A DNA stretch of 64,000 bases from Mucilaginibacter rubeus (GTDB lineage: Bacteria > Bacteroidota > Bacteroidia > Sphingobacteriales > Sphingobacteriaceae): contig NZ_BMKD01000003.1 of NCBI RefSeq assembly GCF_014643835.1, positions 682,001 to 746,000 on the forward strand, given 5' to 3'. The translations under genes and the position numbers were made by a program. The number at the start of each line of letters is the position of its first letter. Within the stretch, counting starts at the first letter, position 1. Positions 44,471-53,433 of the stretch are shown here, in pieces. Under the pieces are notes generated by a model. It did no database searches and was not told where the DNA came from. It saw nothing but the letters and a program-made list of their open reading frames with translations.

Positions 44471-46144
44471 TTACGGCAGTAGCTTCCAGGTTTTTAGTTC
44501 GCCTTTTATCACCACCATAATTTTATTGGTTACCATTTTATTGAGGATCACCTTAGCGCCTATCCACAACAGGCTTTTGGTAAGCCACCCTAGATCTGCT
44601 ACATTGAGCATAATGGTTTGAGCCCGATTTTTTAATCCATCACTAAAACGGTCTATATCCTGTTCTTTAATAGTGGGCCAGTTGTTGCCCGAACTAAATT
44701 TAATATCCGGGAATTTGATATCTTCTTCAAATACAGGGATGATCTGGTAACTATCACTTTGGGTTGATTTAAATTTGGCTTTGTCGGCATTAGCATAGCC
44801 ATCTTTAAAAATAGGGTTGGTGGTAAGTGCTTTGGCTGGTATGGTAAAGTAATCGCGCAAAAAGATCTTACAATTGTGCCGGCCTAAAAAGAAATCATGC
44901 ACCCTGAATTCTTTATTTAAAAAACCGCTAAATCCGCTCAGCGCACCGCAGGCTATGGCTTGCTCGCCGGTTAGGTCTGTCGATTTGCCATCGGGCGTAT
45001 CTACGCGGCGCGATGGCGTGATCAGGTACTGACCTGCGCAATCCTCGTCCATAGCGTCTTTAATATTAACAGCCTTTGAGCGCATTTGCGATAGCATAGA
45101 TGACAACGTTAAACCTACTACGTTTGATATAGACCTTGACTGTGAAATTGGCGTGGGCGCCTGGGTAGGGAAAGGTTCAATCATCAGCACAGTTGAAACA
45201 AACTTGTTAAAGTTGTTGTAGTCCACATCGGGCTGACCGGTAAGATCGTCCAAAACACTTCTGACTTTATCAAAAGGTTCGTTATTGATCATGCCGCCAT
45301 CAACGTTGAGAGTTTGGTATGCACCGGCATCAATAGGGGTATTAACCAGGTAATTGCTTAACCATGGGTTATTGTTAACATATTGGGCATCGCGTTTAAC
45401 TATCCTTGATTGCAATCCAACCGGAAAGGCGCCGGTGGCCATTGCAGCGTCGGCGGCTATATCCGTATTAATATTATTTTTCAGGTCAAGCGGCATCCAG
45501 CCGTTATTATGCCCGGCAATGGCGTTTTCTGTAAGTTCAAAGCATGCGTAATCATTATGGATGCGCATGTTATATTTGGTACGCTTCGGCGATGACGAAT
45601 TAAACGGAACATTGTAGGCGTAGCCCTGCAGGTTTGTAAGCGTGGTAAAGATCTTTAAACCGGGTTTAATATAAGCGGGCAGCGGCTGCCATTGTTTTGG
45701 ATCGGCAGCAACTACGCGTTTGGCAACATCATTAATAAAATCAGAATTAAGTGCCGATATTACACCCGAGCTTTTGATGTCGCTGGTATCCAGCATTTTT
45801 GTGAACATATCAGCCTGCACAAGGTCAACCCAGGAGTGGTAGAGCTTGTTTTCGGGATGTTCGGTTAAAAGATCTCCTGATGGCTTGTCGATATGGGTTA
45901 TCGGGTTGTTAAGGGAGGATGCGGCCATGATACTGGTCATACCGCCTGCCGACGCGCCGCCCATTACCGGGATCTGCACCCTGTGCGATGGGACACCGGG
46001 TTCATTGCGATGCTTTTCCCATTCTGCTAATGCCTGAAGCAGGTAATCAATAACGCCTGCTGTATAGGCTCCGGCAGATACGGCGCCGGCCATACAAAGT
46101 CCTACATAAAATACTTGCTGATCTGAAGTTTTATCTGCTGCCAT
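44471..46144 (-). CDS. Patatin-like phospholipase
   Basis: The preferred start at 46144 (MAADKTSDQQVFYVGL) gives 557 residues; an upstream ATG at 46333 would run through a separate small gene and adds unconserved residues. The oxyanion region is GAVSAGAYTAGV (20-31), the nucleophile is S65 in MGGASAGGM (GxSxG), and the dyad Asp is in the NVDGGMINNEP segment. The C-terminal ~200 residues contain no recognised domain. Members hydrolyse acyl lipids; no signal peptide is present, so action in the cytosol or at the inner membrane is likely. Confidence 0.88.
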   Translation of the reverse strand: MAADKTSDQQVFYVGLCMAGAVSAGAYTAGVIDYLLQALAEWEKHRNEPGVPSHRVQIPVMGGASAGGMTSIMAASSLNNPITHIDKPSGDLLTEHPENKLYHSWVDLVQADMFTKMLDTSDIKSSGVISALNSDFINDVAKRVVAADPKQWQPLPAYIKPGLKIFTTLTNLQGYAYNVPFNSSSPKRTKYNMRIHNDYACFELTENAIAGHNNGWMPLDLKNNINTDIAADAAMATGAFPVGLQSRIVKRDAQYVNNNPWLSNYLVNTPIDAGAYQTLNVDGGMINNEPFDKVRSVLDDLTGQPDVDYNNFNKFVSTVLMIEPFPTQAPTPISQSRSISNVVGLTLSSMLSQMRSKAVNIKDAMDEDCAGQYLITPSRRVDTPDGKSTDLTGEQAIACGALSGFSGFLNKEFRVHDFFLGRHNCKIFLRDYFTIPAKALTTNPIFKDGYANADKAKFKSTQSDSYQIIPVFEEDIKFPDIKFSSGNNWPTIKEQDIDRFSDGLKNRAQTIMLNVADLGWLTKSLLWIGAKVILNKMVTNKIMVVIKGELKTWKLLP

Positions 46145-46238
46145 GAGATAGATATTAGGTTGGGTTGTTAAATTTAAAAAAAAGGATCGTACAAAATGAT
46201 ACGTGAAACTACGCGAGTTGATAGCGGGTTTTACCCGA

Positions 46239-46412
46239 TCACATGGCTTTATGGGCTTTTTGAGGTTTGGGGTGTTCCCTTGGTTTAAGTTCCCGGTCAA
46301 TGATCTGCCTTTCAAAGTCTTTTTCGTCTTCACGGTTAGTTTTAACTATCCATATCATTAATGCTATTAACAGGGTTGTCACAATGGCTACTATGAAATA
46401 ATTGATCTGCAT
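46239..46412 (-). CDS. Small single-pass membrane protein (57 residues)
   Basis: This short gene is read directly from the minus strand: ATG at 46412, TGA at 46239. The product has a hydrophobic N-terminal helix (MQINYFIVAIVTTLLIALMI, continuing WIV) and a charged tail rich in Lys, Glu, Asp and Pro (KTNREDEKDFERQIIDRELK). The topology and clean transmembrane segment make it credible. It overlaps the optional N-terminal extension of the patatin frame, supporting a shorter patatin. Function is unknown. Confidence 0.72.
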   Translation of the reverse strand: MQINYFIVAIVTTLLIALMIWIVKTNREDEKDFERQIIDRELKPREHPKPQKAHKAM

Positions 46413-46538
46413 GTTTATATATTTGGTTAGCTCAATTTACTCCGGCTGTATTAACTGGCGATTAAATTTGAGTGTGAAATAAAATCAGCCAGGAACCCTG
46501 ATTTCATGATTGGATAGGATCTAATAAAAAAATATACA

Positions 46539-46931
46539 ATGCAGGCCCATCTAACCGCCATTACTCTTGCAGTTAAAGATCTTGACGAGGTCAAGGCATT
46601 TTATACCGGGAAATTCGGATGGCAGATGCTTGCCGAAAACGAAAAGGTAATAATGTTAAAGCTTGATAATTTGGTGCTTATCCTGTGCAGTGAGCTGCTT
46701 TTTTCAAAGTACACAAATATAAGCAATAATGCCGGAAGCAATCGTTTTTATCTTACTATAAATCTGGCTTCAAAAGCTGATGTTGATACCAAAATAGCCC
46801 AATTGAGGTTGGCAGAAGTACAAATCCTGAAGCATCCGGCTGAAACTTTCTGGGGCGGTTATGCCGGTTTTATTGCCGACCCTGAAGGGAATTGCTGGGA
46901 GATCTGTTATAATCCGTATGTTGAAAATTAA
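46539..46931 (+). CDS. VOC-superfamily (glyoxalase-like) protein
   Basis: A 130-residue single vicinal-oxygen-chelate unit with two beta-alpha-beta-beta-beta modules. The start (LTAITLAVKDLDEVKAFYTG) and the end (WGGYAGFIADPEGNCWEICY) match glyoxalase/dioxygenase-like sequences, with the terminal Glu of the metal site in WEICYNP. The first metal ligand is not clearly His, so catalysis is uncertain. It faces the convergent membrane-peptidase gene 14 bases away. Confidence 0.86.
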   Translation: MQAHLTAITLAVKDLDEVKAFYTGKFGWQMLAENEKVIMLKLDNLVLILCSELLFSKYTNISNNAGSNRFYLTINLASKADVDTKIAQLRLAEVQILKHPAETFWGGYAGFIADPEGNCWEICYNPYVEN

Positions 46932-46945
46932 TAAATGCTTTAAAT

Positions 46946-47812
46946 CTATAGTTGTACATGAATATGGTCGTCATGCCTTACTGCACGGCATCCGTGAAAT
47001 CGTAGCTTTGGTGTTTCGATGCCCAGACGATTTTTTAAATGAGGTTCGATAAATATTTTTTTGATGACATTTTTCGATGCAAAGAGGGTTACAAGTGCCT
47101 TTGTTCGTAAACTGTCAAAAGTAAAATTAACTTTATTGCTCTGGGGAACCATTTTAGTCAAAAAGCTGTACTGCCAATAACCCTTTATCAGGCAAGCCTG
47201 TGTTGTGTTGATTTCCCCGGCGCGCGGCTCTTCACTAATTCCGTATCCGATTGGCGAAGGGGCTTTATCGGTTTCTAAGCCTGTTTTGTTATCAATATAA
47301 AAAAATGCGAGATCGAGTTTTTTACCATCGTTATGACTCAGGTGGGGCATAAGCGGAAACCCATTAATGAACGGAAAACTCGCGTCAAGATAATTCAGGG
47401 TACTTCCCGGATACTTATCGTTCATTTCGGCGGCTACGGCAAATGCAGCCTGCTTAAGTTGCGGGCGAACATAATTACGGTTGAACAGGCAGGTTAGCCG
47501 GTTTAGCGGCTTTATATGATTGATTTGGGAGAAGGGGAGCGGCACCCTGCCCGAAAGCCTGGCAAGCGGAGGTACAATTAAAAAAGTGGTAAGGCAATAT
47601 AACACCATAAAAACTACAGCCTTGGTAATTTGGCGGTAATATTTATTATTTACTGTTTTGTTGATTAGTATGTGCAGGCTAATTGAAATGAGATAAACCA
47701 ACCCACCAATTTGTGTAAAAACAGTGAGCAGGCAAAACAATAAAACGATGATTATGGGTTTTACTATTTTCAATCGGGATTTAAATTTCAATTTAACGGT
47801 ATCGTAAACCAA
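46946..47812 (-). CDS. Membrane-anchored LAS-type metallopeptidase candidate
   Basis: I assign this 288-residue protein by motif rather than family. Two hydrophobic segments (IIIVLLFCLLTVFTQIGGL and VVFMVLYCLTTFLIV) anchor it. The extracytoplasmic part carries SHNDGKKLDL (H160, D167, the H-x6-D spacing of LAS peptidases) and, at the end, HDDHIHVQ (H283 and H285, H-x-H). This matches the zinc site of MepA-like and VanY-like murein peptidases. The overall length and N-terminal helices are unusual. It overlaps the histidine kinase gene by 25 bases, so the two are co-expressed. Confidence 0.6.
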   Translation of the reverse strand: MVYDTVKLKFKSRLKIVKPIIIVLLFCLLTVFTQIGGLVYLISISLHILINKTVNNKYYRQITKAVVFMVLYCLTTFLIVPPLARLSGRVPLPFSQINHIKPLNRLTCLFNRNYVRPQLKQAAFAVAAEMNDKYPGSTLNYLDASFPFINGFPLMPHLSHNDGKKLDLAFFYIDNKTGLETDKAPSPIGYGISEEPRAGEINTTQACLIKGYWQYSFLTKMVPQSNKVNFTFDSLRTKALVTLFASKNVIKKIFIEPHLKNRLGIETPKLRFHGCRAVRHDDHIHVQL

Positions 47813-49605
47813 AAGGTACTGCCTTTATCTACTTCGCTTTCAACCCCCATTTCGCCGCCGTGAAGCTCAATGATTTCCGCGCTGATATACAAGCCAAGTC
47901 CAAGCCCTGAGTATTGAATACCCGAGGTATCAACCCGGTAGTAGCGTTCAAATAAATGCGGGATATTCTCCGGTGGGATCCCCCGGCCAAAATCCTGTAC
48001 CGATATTTTGGCCATGTTGTCCTGTTTACTGATATTGATGACAATCCGGTTGCTGTCGGGTGCATATTTAACCGCATTGTTTACAAAATTAACAACAACC
48101 TGGTCTATCCGTTGCCTGTCGGCGTATAGCTCCAGATCGGTGTCGCCTGTAAGCTCAAGTTCATGTGTACCTGCAAGCCTCACGTGGTCGCAGCATTCAT
48201 TGATCATTTGGGCTGCCAAAAAACGTGTTTTATGAAGTGCAAGCTGCCCCGCAGTAATTTTTGAAACATTAAGCAAGCTATCAACCAGTTGCTGCATTTT
48301 ATTCAGGCTGCTATTGCCGCGGCTAATAAACTGGGGGATCTTATCAGATGAGGGATCAACCTTGATCAACCTGTCCAGCAATTGCATCGATGCTTTGATC
48401 GATGTCATTGGCGTTTTTAGCTCATGGCTGGCGACGCTGATAAAATCGTCTTTTTGCTGCTGCAAATGTTTAAACTCGGTAATATCAAGCAAGGTGCCCA
48501 GTATACGCAACGGTTTGTTTATTGAGCCATAATAAACCTTACCCTGCGTCCTGATCCAGCGTATAGAGCCGTTTGGCCAGATGATCCTCGCTTCATAAAA
48601 AAGTTTTCCGGTAGTAAGCGCGGTTTTATGAGCATTATTGCGTAGTTCAAGGTCATCGGGATGCAGTGCTTTCAAAAATAAATCGCGGGGGGCATCACGC
48701 CCAACTCCAAAAATAATGTTAAACCTTTCAGATGTAAGTATCTCGTCGGTAACGAGGTCAAGATCAAAGGTGCCGATTTCAGCAGCTTCAACGGCCAGCC
48801 TGGCCCTTTCTTCGGCTTCCTCAATTTTGCGGCGTGCAAAAACTTTTTCAGTTACATCAATGGCAATTACCATAATAGCGCTTATCTCGCCATCAAACCC
48901 TTTAACAGGTTCATAAACAAAATCAATAAATACCATTTCGGGTACGCCATTGCGTACAAGCAGCAGTTTATGCTCCTTGGCGGTAATCGGTTGCCCTGTT
49001 TCAATAACATTATCCATTACGGGGGCATACAATTCGGCCGTTTCAGGGATGGCTTCCCAAACGCCCCGGTTTTCCATTTCTGCACGTTTACGGCCTACCA
49101 GCTCAAGATACGAGTCATTCACTACTTCAATTACCAGGTTATCGCTGTTTATAATGCAAATGCCCACGGGGGCTTGCCTCACCATGTTATACAAAGTATG
49201 CCTGCTCTCTTCCATCGCCTGTCGGGCATGCTCAATTTCGGTAACGTCGGTCGAGAAACAAATAACGCCAACTATTTTACCGCGCGAGTTACGTACAGCC
49301 TGGTAAGTAAACTTGTAATAATTAATTTGCCGTTTGCCGTTAATTATAAATTCGGCAGGTGCATTGTTGCCGTGATAAGTTTCGCCGGTACGGTATACTT
49401 CGCTTATGAGGCTGCTGAACGGTTGGCCCTGAAGGTCGGGCAGCGCCTCGTCAAATGGTTTCCCAATTATCGATTTGTCTTTTCCCCATGCTTTCAAGGT
49501 AGCATCATTGGCTATGGCAATGAGCTTATCCGGCCCCATACACATATACACCGGAAAAGGCGAGGCCTCAATAATGCTTCGGAAAAAGTTTTCAGTCGGT
49601 TCCAA
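47788..49605 (-). CDS. Multi-PAS sensor histidine kinase
   Basis: A 605-residue, apparently cytosolic histidine kinase with three PAS units: about residues 5-125 (FFRSIIEASPFPVYMCMGPD), 137-255 (NMVRQAPVGICIINSDNLVI) and 265-385 (AAEIGTFDLDLVTDEILTSE). The phosphoacceptor is H394 in SVASHELKTPMTSI. A HATPase domain ends the protein (NAVKYAP, FGRGIPPENI, GLGLGLYISAEII). No transmembrane segment or receiver domain is seen. No response regulator gene is adjacent. The LAS-type peptidase gene overlaps its 3' end, suggesting a cell-wall-linked signal. Confidence 0.9.
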   Translation of the reverse strand: MEPTENFFRSIIEASPFPVYMCMGPDKLIAIANDATLKAWGKDKSIIGKPFDEALPDLQGQPFSSLISEVYRTGETYHGNNAPAEFIINGKRQINYYKFTYQAVRNSRGKIVGVICFSTDVTEIEHARQAMEESRHTLYNMVRQAPVGICIINSDNLVIEVVNDSYLELVGRKRAEMENRGVWEAIPETAELYAPVMDNVIETGQPITAKEHKLLLVRNGVPEMVFIDFVYEPVKGFDGEISAIMVIAIDVTEKVFARRKIEEAEERARLAVEAAEIGTFDLDLVTDEILTSERFNIIFGVGRDAPRDLFLKALHPDDLELRNNAHKTALTTGKLFYEARIIWPNGSIRWIRTQGKVYYGSINKPLRILGTLLDITEFKHLQQQKDDFISVASHELKTPMTSIKASMQLLDRLIKVDPSSDKIPQFISRGNSSLNKMQQLVDSLLNVSKITAGQLALHKTRFLAAQMINECCDHVRLAGTHELELTGDTDLELYADRQRIDQVVVNFVNNAVKYAPDSNRIVINISKQDNMAKISVQDFGRGIPPENIPHLFERYYRVDTSGIQYSGLGLGLYISAEIIELHGGEMGVESEVDKGSTFWFTIPLN

Positions 49606-49830
49606 GTTATGGCGTGGTTTTAATCGGTGAAAGATGCTCTCAAAAATAAAAATATTTTCGTACAGATTTAAATATGCAGGACAGGTTCTGCTATGGTTTA
49701 TTGATAATTAAAGAATTATCTGAACAGATTTTCAGATTAATTGCAGATCTGCTCAAAAAGTGCAAAAAATGACCTTTATAGGCGAAAGGCACCAGCCTGC
49801 TGTATGGCCGGGTTGCTTGGTGTGATAGGC

Positions 49831-49875
49831 ATATTTTTTTGATCAAAGCCTGCCCACATTTGATCAAAAAAATAT
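49831..49875. promoter_or_regulatory. Perfect 17-bp inverted repeat just before a start codon
   Basis: ATATTTTTTTGATCAAA (49831-49847) and its exact complement (49859-49875) are separated by 11 bases. The second arm ends 5 bases before the ATG at 49881. It could form a stable hairpin over the translation start or act as a large operator. Confidence 0.65.
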
Positions 49876-49880
49876 CACAA

Positions 49881-50348
49881 ATGAAAAATAAATTTTTATT
49901 GGCATGCATAGTAGGGTTATTATCTGCCAGCACCATGTATGGCCGTCCGGCCGCCGAAACAGGATACGCCAGCGTGATCCGCGACTTCATTGACAGCCAC
50001 ATGACCTCCAACTTTAAAAAATTAAAATCAATAATGAGTGATAATTCCGTATTAAAGTTACCCCGTGGTGAAAAGGTACTTGTACAGGAAAAAGACGACC
50101 TGGTAAGCATGATGAAAAAGGATGCCGGGACCCAGCAAAATTGCCAGTCGAATTACGAAGTGCTTGCCAAAAGCGATGCCATGGTAATTGCACGGGTTGA
50201 TTTTAACTACGAAAACTGCACGCAGCATGATTACCTCATCATCGAGAAAAATGACCGGCACGACTGGAAAATTACACAGGTTTGCAAAATGTTTGAGGAC
50301 ATAAAAACGCCTTTAAACAATGGCAATTCTGTTGTAGCCAAAAATTAA
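49881..50348 (+). CDS. Exported SnoaL/NTF2-like protein
   Basis: From the ATG at 49881 (MKNKFLLACIVGLLSASTMY) the product is 155 residues with a signal peptide. The mature domain has the length and pattern of a cone-shaped SnoaL/NTF2-like (lumazine-binding-like) fold: an N-terminal helix (YASVIRDFIDSHMTSNFKKL) then strands (MVIARVDFNYENC, DYLIIEKNDRHDWKITQVC). No catalytic residue can be assigned. A large hairpin covers its leader and an intrinsic terminator follows. Confidence 0.65.
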   Translation: MKNKFLLACIVGLLSASTMYGRPAAETGYASVIRDFIDSHMTSNFKKLKSIMSDNSVLKLPRGEKVLVQEKDDLVSMMKKDAGTQQNCQSNYEVLAKSDAMVIARVDFNYENCTQHDYLIIEKNDRHDWKITQVCKMFEDIKTPLNNGNSVVAKN

Positions 50349-50376
50349 AATTTACTCCCGTAACTGATAATAATTA

Positions 50377-50407
50377 ATCACCCTATTGGGGTGATTTTTT
50401 TTATTTT
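50377..50407 (+). terminator. Intrinsic terminator after the SnoaL-like gene
   Basis: ATCACCC (50377-50383) and GGGTGAT (50389-50395) form a stem with loop TATTG, followed by a run of T residues. Confidence 0.85.
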
Positions 50408-50435
50408 AATTAGCTTTAATTTAACTTTTTAATTG

Positions 50436-50452
50436 TACCCCCATACAGGTAA
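50436..50452 (+). promoter_or_regulatory. CCCCC-CAGGTAA motif upstream of the sensor kinase gene
   Basis: TACCCCCATACAGGTAA sits 35 bases before the kinase TTG start, just upstream of a TACGTTTT -7-like element (50460-50467). It matches 14 of 17 bases with a motif at 54499-54515. It is a candidate binding site of the NarL-type regulator encoded in this operon. Confidence 0.45.
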
Positions 50453-50470
50453 TTTAATTTACGTTTTTAA

Positions 50471-53431
50471 TTGAATAAGCTATCGCGTTTCCCCGTTTTT
50501 CTGATTTTGTGTTTCCTTGCAGGTATGCTGTTGTTTACAAGCCAGGTCCATGCACAGAAATACATTTTTGCGCACTATGATATTGAGGATGGGCTCATCC
50601 AGTCGCAAATAAACAAGCTTTCCATGGATACCGATCATCGCCTTTGGATAGGTACCTTTGGCGGGGCCTGCCGTTTTGATGGAAAGGATTTTACGGCTTA
50701 TACCCGCTTAACAGGTTTACCTGATAACTATGTTGCAACCATTTTTTCGGATAAAGGGGGCTGTACCTGGTTTGGTACCATGAATGGGCTTGCAAGGCTC
50801 TATAATGGCCGGATTGTGAAGTATAAACCGGATATACCGGTTAAACGCTCTTTTGTAGGCAACATAACCCAGGATGGAGAGGGAACTATCTGGGTTACAG
50901 CTGCCGGGATGCTGTTCAGGGTAAAAAATGATAAGATGCAGCATGTCCCTATTAATGATGATCCTGATATTTTTATCACCAGTTTGGCTGTTAATAGTGC
51001 AGGTTTGTTATATGTGTCTGTTTACAAAAAAGGTATTTATCGCCTTAAAGGACAAAAATGGGAACATGTAATTGATATTGATTCCCAATATAGTGAGCAA
51101 ATTATCAAAAGGATTTTTTTCGACCGTTTTGATAAAAGCAAAACTTATCTTCTAACCCGCTCGGGTTTGTTATGTGCCAGGAATGGTATGGCTAAACCAC
51201 TGGATATAAAAAATATTACGGGAAAAATAAAAGGTCAATTATTGTGCATTGAACAGGACGCTGATGCTAATATTTGGCTGGGTACCGATAATGGAGCATA
51301 TTGTATTATGAGCGATGGTGTGATCCACTATAACTCATCAAACGGACTTACCGATAACTCTGTCCCTGATATTTATTTTGATGCAGATAAAAACCTGTGG
51401 CTGGGTAGCCTTGGCAATGGCCTTTACCGCTGCGAAGGCGACAGATATACCGTTTTTGACCGCACACAAGGTATTCCAGAATCAAAAATCGTAATGTCGG
51501 TAACTGAAGACTGGAACAAAAATGTTTTAATGGGGATTGATGGTGGTGGCATTTTGCGATATGATGGAAAAAGGACCAGCGAAGTGCCCGTACCAACCGG
51601 TTCGCCATATTTAAAGGGGGTGCAAAGTTTATATACCGATAAAAACGGCACTGTTTGGATTGGTACCGGGCAAACTGGTTTATGGCAGTATGATAAAAAG
51701 GGTTTCAGACAGGTAAAAAACAGTTCATCTTTTGCTTGTAATTTTATTACTGCCGATGACAGTGGTACTATATGGCTGGGCACGTCAATGGGCTGTTTCT
51801 ATTACCAAAACGGCGAGCTGAAACAATTGGAAGGTATTCCCCCTTATTCGTCCGCAATGCTTAGCCTGGGGCGCGATTCTCTTTTGATAGGCACCCAAAA
51901 CGGTGTTATGCTGGCCGTAAATAAAAAAATAGTTCCGGGGTTTAAACTTAAATCATTTCCGGCTACTGCGGTTTACAGCATGATCCGATATCGCGACCTG
52001 CTGCTGGTTGGTACAGATGATAGCGGTTTATACACCTGGGATATGACAACCGGAGCGGTAAATATTTATAATGTTGATGACGGGCTCAAAGCCAATAGTA
52101 TTTACAGCCTTGCTGCTGATGAACGTGGCCGCCTTTGGATGGGTACCGGCAGGGGAATTAACCGGATGCAATACGACCCTGCAAAGAAAACTTTTTGGGT
52201 AATTGATAACATAGGCTCAAAGGAACCGGTGGTGGAGGCCAACCAGAATGCCATTATGCACCGCGGACACGAGATTTGGATCAGTACCACCAAGGCTGTT
52301 ATGGTGTATAATACCATGACAAAAATGGTTCCCTCGCCGCCGCCGCATGTGTTCATCAAATCGGTACAGTTGATGAAGGAGGATGGCGAAAAACGCTCTT
52401 CTATCGACCTTAATGACTGGGCCGAGCTTAAACATAATCAAAATCATTTGTCGATATCTTTTCTTGGTGTTTACCTCAAAAATCCTGACGCGGTATCTTA
52501 CCAGTATAAGCTGGTTGGGCTGGATAGTGCTTTTAGTTCGCCCATGCGCAATAATGTGGTCAATTATCCTTCGCTGCCGCCTGGTACATATACTTTCAAG
52601 GTAAAAGCCATAAGCCCCGACGGGCAGGTATCACGCAAAATGGCAAGTTTCAGTTTTGTAATTATTCCTCCGTTTTATCAAACATTTACCTTCAGGTTGC
52701 TGGCCATTTTACTGTTGGTGTTTCTTGGTTTCGGAGTGCAAAATTTAGTGCATCAGCGTAAAATAAAACGTCAAAAGGCAATTGAAGCCATGAAGCGGGA
52801 AGAGAAGTTAAAGATCCGCCAGCAAACAGCCGAAGATTTTCATGACGATCTGGGTAACAAATTAACCCGGATCACCGTCTTATCAGAAATACTAAATGCC
52901 AAAATAGATAAAGAGCAGGCGGATCAGCGCGGAATCGTAGATCAGATCAAGCAAAACGCGGCATCACTATACAACGGTACAAAGGATATCCTGTGGGCAC
53001 TTGATCCTAAAAGCGATAATCTGTATGAAACCCTGAACCATATCCGCGAAATAGGGATAGAGGTTTTTCATGATGTACCGGTTGATTTTGAGTTTGCTGC
53101 CGTTGATGAAGATATTCAGCTGGTAAAACTGCCTATGGAATACAGCCGTAACATCACCATGATATTTAAGGAGCTATTAAATAACATCCTTAAACATGCC
53201 GATGCCGGACAGGTAGTTTTTGAGCTTGATCAGAGCGATAAAAGCGCGATAGCACTCCGGGTTACCGATGATGGTAAAGGGTTTGATAGCAGCGCAGCTC
53301 ATCGCGGCCGGGGGATCAATAACATTAATGCCCGCGCAAAACGGATCAACGCATCACTGCTCATTAATTCGGAAGCAGACAAAGGCACATCAGTAACATT
53401 AAAGTTTAGTAAAAATCAGTTAAGCAATTAA
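50471..53431 (+). CDS. Propeller-Y_Y_Y sensor histidine kinase
   Basis: The 986-residue kinase starts at TTG 50471, which gives an intact signal peptide (MNKLSRFPVFLILCFLAGML, ending VHAQ). The periplasmic region consists of repeated two-component-regulator propeller blades (DHRLWIGTFGGACRFDGK, NGTVWIGTGQTGLWQYDK, ADERGRLWMGTGRGINRM) and a Y_Y_Y domain (YQYKLVGLDSAFSSPM). One transmembrane helix (RLLAILLLVFLGFGVQNLV) follows. The HisKA_3-type phosphoacceptor is H791 in DFHDDLGNKLTRI, and a HATPase domain (DDGKGFD, GRGINNINAR) ends the protein. Unlike many hybrid systems, no receiver or HTH is fused; the regulator is the next gene. Confidence 0.92.
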   Translation: MNKLSRFPVFLILCFLAGMLLFTSQVHAQKYIFAHYDIEDGLIQSQINKLSMDTDHRLWIGTFGGACRFDGKDFTAYTRLTGLPDNYVATIFSDKGGCTWFGTMNGLARLYNGRIVKYKPDIPVKRSFVGNITQDGEGTIWVTAAGMLFRVKNDKMQHVPINDDPDIFITSLAVNSAGLLYVSVYKKGIYRLKGQKWEHVIDIDSQYSEQIIKRIFFDRFDKSKTYLLTRSGLLCARNGMAKPLDIKNITGKIKGQLLCIEQDADANIWLGTDNGAYCIMSDGVIHYNSSNGLTDNSVPDIYFDADKNLWLGSLGNGLYRCEGDRYTVFDRTQGIPESKIVMSVTEDWNKNVLMGIDGGGILRYDGKRTSEVPVPTGSPYLKGVQSLYTDKNGTVWIGTGQTGLWQYDKKGFRQVKNSSSFACNFITADDSGTIWLGTSMGCFYYQNGELKQLEGIPPYSSAMLSLGRDSLLIGTQNGVMLAVNKKIVPGFKLKSFPATAVYSMIRYRDLLLVGTDDSGLYTWDMTTGAVNIYNVDDGLKANSIYSLAADERGRLWMGTGRGINRMQYDPAKKTFWVIDNIGSKEPVVEANQNAIMHRGHEIWISTTKAVMVYNTMTKMVPSPPPHVFIKSVQLMKEDGEKRSSIDLNDWAELKHNQNHLSISFLGVYLKNPDAVSYQYKLVGLDSAFSSPMRNNVVNYPSLPPGTYTFKVKAISPDGQVSRKMASFSFVIIPPFYQTFTFRLLAILLLVFLGFGVQNLVHQRKIKRQKAIEAMKREEKLKIRQQTAEDFHDDLGNKLTRITVLSEILNAKIDKEQADQRGIVDQIKQNAASLYNGTKDILWALDPKSDNLYETLNHIREIGIEVFHDVPVDFEFAAVDEDIQLVKLPMEYSRNITMIFKELLNNILKHADAGQVVFELDQSDKSAIALRVTDDGKGFDSSAAHRGRGINNINARAKRINASLLINSEADKGTSVTLKFSKNQLSN

Positions 53432-53433
53432 GC

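Noticed and set aside
46145-46333. N-terminal extension of the patatin protein from the ATG at 46333
   Set aside because: The 63 extra residues are unconserved-looking and overlap a credible small membrane protein gene in another frame.
48970-49623. Plus-strand open frame of 217 codons opposite the PAS kinase
   Set aside because: It is antisense to PAS domains that match the family well, with no promoter or motif of its own.
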